From positions 1 to 33,576 of the forward strand of contig JABZIV010000024.1 in NCBI GenBank assembly GCA_015258095.1: DNA of 33,576 nucleotides, given 5' to 3'. The DNA is from Lachnospiraceae bacterium. GTDB taxonomy: Bacteria > Bacillota > Clostridia > Lachnospirales > Lachnospiraceae. Positions 32,881 to 33,576 of the stretch are shown here, piece by piece. Below the pieces are notes generated by a model that was not told where the DNA came from, did not search any database, and saw only the letters and a list, made by a program, of their open reading frames with translations. The translations under genes and the position numbers were made by a program. The first letter of the stretch is position 1. Each line of letters begins with the position of its first letter.

Positions 32881-33576
32881 CTATTTCTTTGCGTTTCCGC
32901 TTTCCTCTTTTGTGCTCTTTGTTTCTTCCTGTTTTTGTTTTTTCTCCTCCGCGTTTTTCTGTTTCTGTTCTTTTTCCTGTTCTTCTTTCTGTTTCTGTTC
33001 TTTCTCCTGCTTTTTCTTTTGCTCTTTTTCTTCTTTTTGTTTAAAGGCGGAATCTTTGTCAATCGCACCGAGTTTTACCATAAAGTCGGAGCGCTTTTCC
33101 AGCTCTTTCTTTTCTTCTTTCTTTCCGTATTTTTCCGTGAGGGTTTCTGCACCGGAGAATAAGTTGGTGCCCAGTCCCAGACGTTCGCCCGGAATTTCTA
33201 CGCCGAGAGCGGAGAGCGTTGTCGGAAAGTCATCAAATGTGGTATATACCCGTTCTTTCTTTTCTTTCACCTTTGCAGCGGCGTTCAGATAGCAGGTGTA
33301 TACCTTTCGCTGGTAGGATTTCGGGACGTCATTACAGAAGTCATGATCCATCGTAGGATGGTCACCGGAGATGACGATGGTTGTGTTGTTGTAGAAATCC
33401 TGTGCCTGAATCCAGCGTACAAATTCGCTGACCTGTCGGGAAGTGCAGTTAAAGACATTCGCGTATTGATTATCCGGGTAAGTATTCTTGCAGAGACGGC
33501 AGACATATCCGTCCGGAAAGTGTGTATCCACCGTAAGCAGGGTCAGGTTGAAAGGTTTGTTCTCTTTTGCGAGTGC
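32881..33576 (-). CDS. LTA synthase/sulfatase-family protein, C-terminal part (truncated by the window edge)
   Basis: Only the last 231 residues are visible; the frame is open to the right edge. The fragment has VDTHFPDGYVC (16-26), a helix before VISGDHPTMD (68-77) whose Asp-His pair matches the metal-binding GDH of LtaS/phosphoglycerol transferases, and TTFDDFPTTLSALGVEIPGERLGLGTNLFSG. This places it in the alkaline-phosphatase-superfamily LTA synthase-like (MdoB-like) group, probably a membrane enzyme with an extracellular catalytic domain. The last ~54 residues are K/E/Q-rich with a 10-residue period. The upstream membrane domain should lie outside the window. Confidence 0.82.
   Translation of the reverse strand, partial: ALAKENKPFNLTLLTVDTHFPDGYVCRLCKNTYPDNQYANVFNCTSRQVSEFVRWIQAQDFYNNTTIVISGDHPTMDHDFCNDVPKSYQRKVYTCYLNAAAKVKEKKERVYTTFDDFPTTLSALGVEIPGERLGLGTNLFSGAETLTEKYGKKEEKKELEKRSDFMVKLGAIDKDSAFKQKEEKEQKKKQEKEQKQKEEQEKEQKQKNAEEKKQKQEETKSTKEESGNAKK
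32890..33040 (-). repeat. 30-bp-period repeat encoding a K/E/Q-rich tail
   Basis: Read on the minus strand, the 3' end of the sulfatase gene encodes consecutive 10-residue units EKEQKQKEEQ, EKEQKQKNAE and EKKQKQEETK. At DNA level CTGTTTCTGTTCTTT recurs exactly 30 bp apart (plus strand, near 32959 and 32989). The coding strand is nearly all purine, so copy-number slippage is plausible. Confidence 0.75.

Noticed and set aside
32912..33292. Plus-strand F/L/S-rich frames near the right end
   Set aside because: They are antisense to the purine-rich tail of the sulfatase gene and merely reflect its composition.

Overview
The window is the chromosomal replication-origin region of a low-to-mid GC Firmicute. 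Gene order (gyrA-gyrB-recF-dnaN-dnaA // oriC // rpmH-rnpA-yidD-yidC-khpB-mnmE-mnmG-rsmG-parA-parB), the protein sequences and the long YidC point to class Clostridia, most likely family Lachnospiraceae. I would not assign a genus from this sequence alone.

Layout. Left arm (minus strand, about 1-8615): dnaA, dnaN, recF, gyrB and gyrA run leftward from the origin. They are followed by a tRNA-Ser(GCU) gene with its own promoter, then a strong promoter and structured leader that probably belong to an rRNA operon beyond the left edge. Origin (about 8616-9150): a 540-bp non-coding interval with the dnaA promoter (leftward), a cluster of DnaA boxes including three perfect ones, a 15-bp perfect inverted repeat carrying two opposed boxes, and the rpmH promoter (rightward). 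Right arm I (9156-12474): rpmH, rnpA, yidD, yidC, khpB, ending in tandem terminator-like hairpins. Right arm II (12696-19700): mnmE, mnmG, rsmG, a small membrane methyltransferase-like gene, parA, parB and a DUF4446 gene, with two perfect parS sites (one inside rsmG, one between the parA -10 box and its start codon). Right arm III (19764-23255): a large membrane-anchored protein of unknown function, a degenerate repeat patch, and convergent rsmA. Right arm IV (23482-29076): mreB (without mreC/mreD), recD2, comF, malQ. Right end: a 17-bp tandem repeat, then two tandem paralogous membrane diguanylate-cyclase-like receptors of identical length, and a convergent, edge-truncated LTA-synthase/sulfatase-type enzyme with a 10-residue-repeat K/E/Q tail.

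How it works together. Nearly all genes are read away from the origin, i.e. co-oriented with replication; rsmA and the sulfatase are the exceptions. The core is replication initiation (DnaA), elongation and repair (DnaN, RecF, RecD2), supercoiling (GyrAB), origin segregation (ParA, ParB, parS), translation and tRNA/rRNA maturation (L34, RnpA, MnmE, MnmG, RsmG, RsmA) and envelope biogenesis (YidC, YidD, MreB). No insertion sequence, phage, CRISPR array or classic defence island was seen. The least explained items are the 828-residue membrane-anchored protein next to parAB/DUF4446, the twin GGDEF receptors with a highly conserved extracytoplasmic patch, and several repeats and structured leaders.
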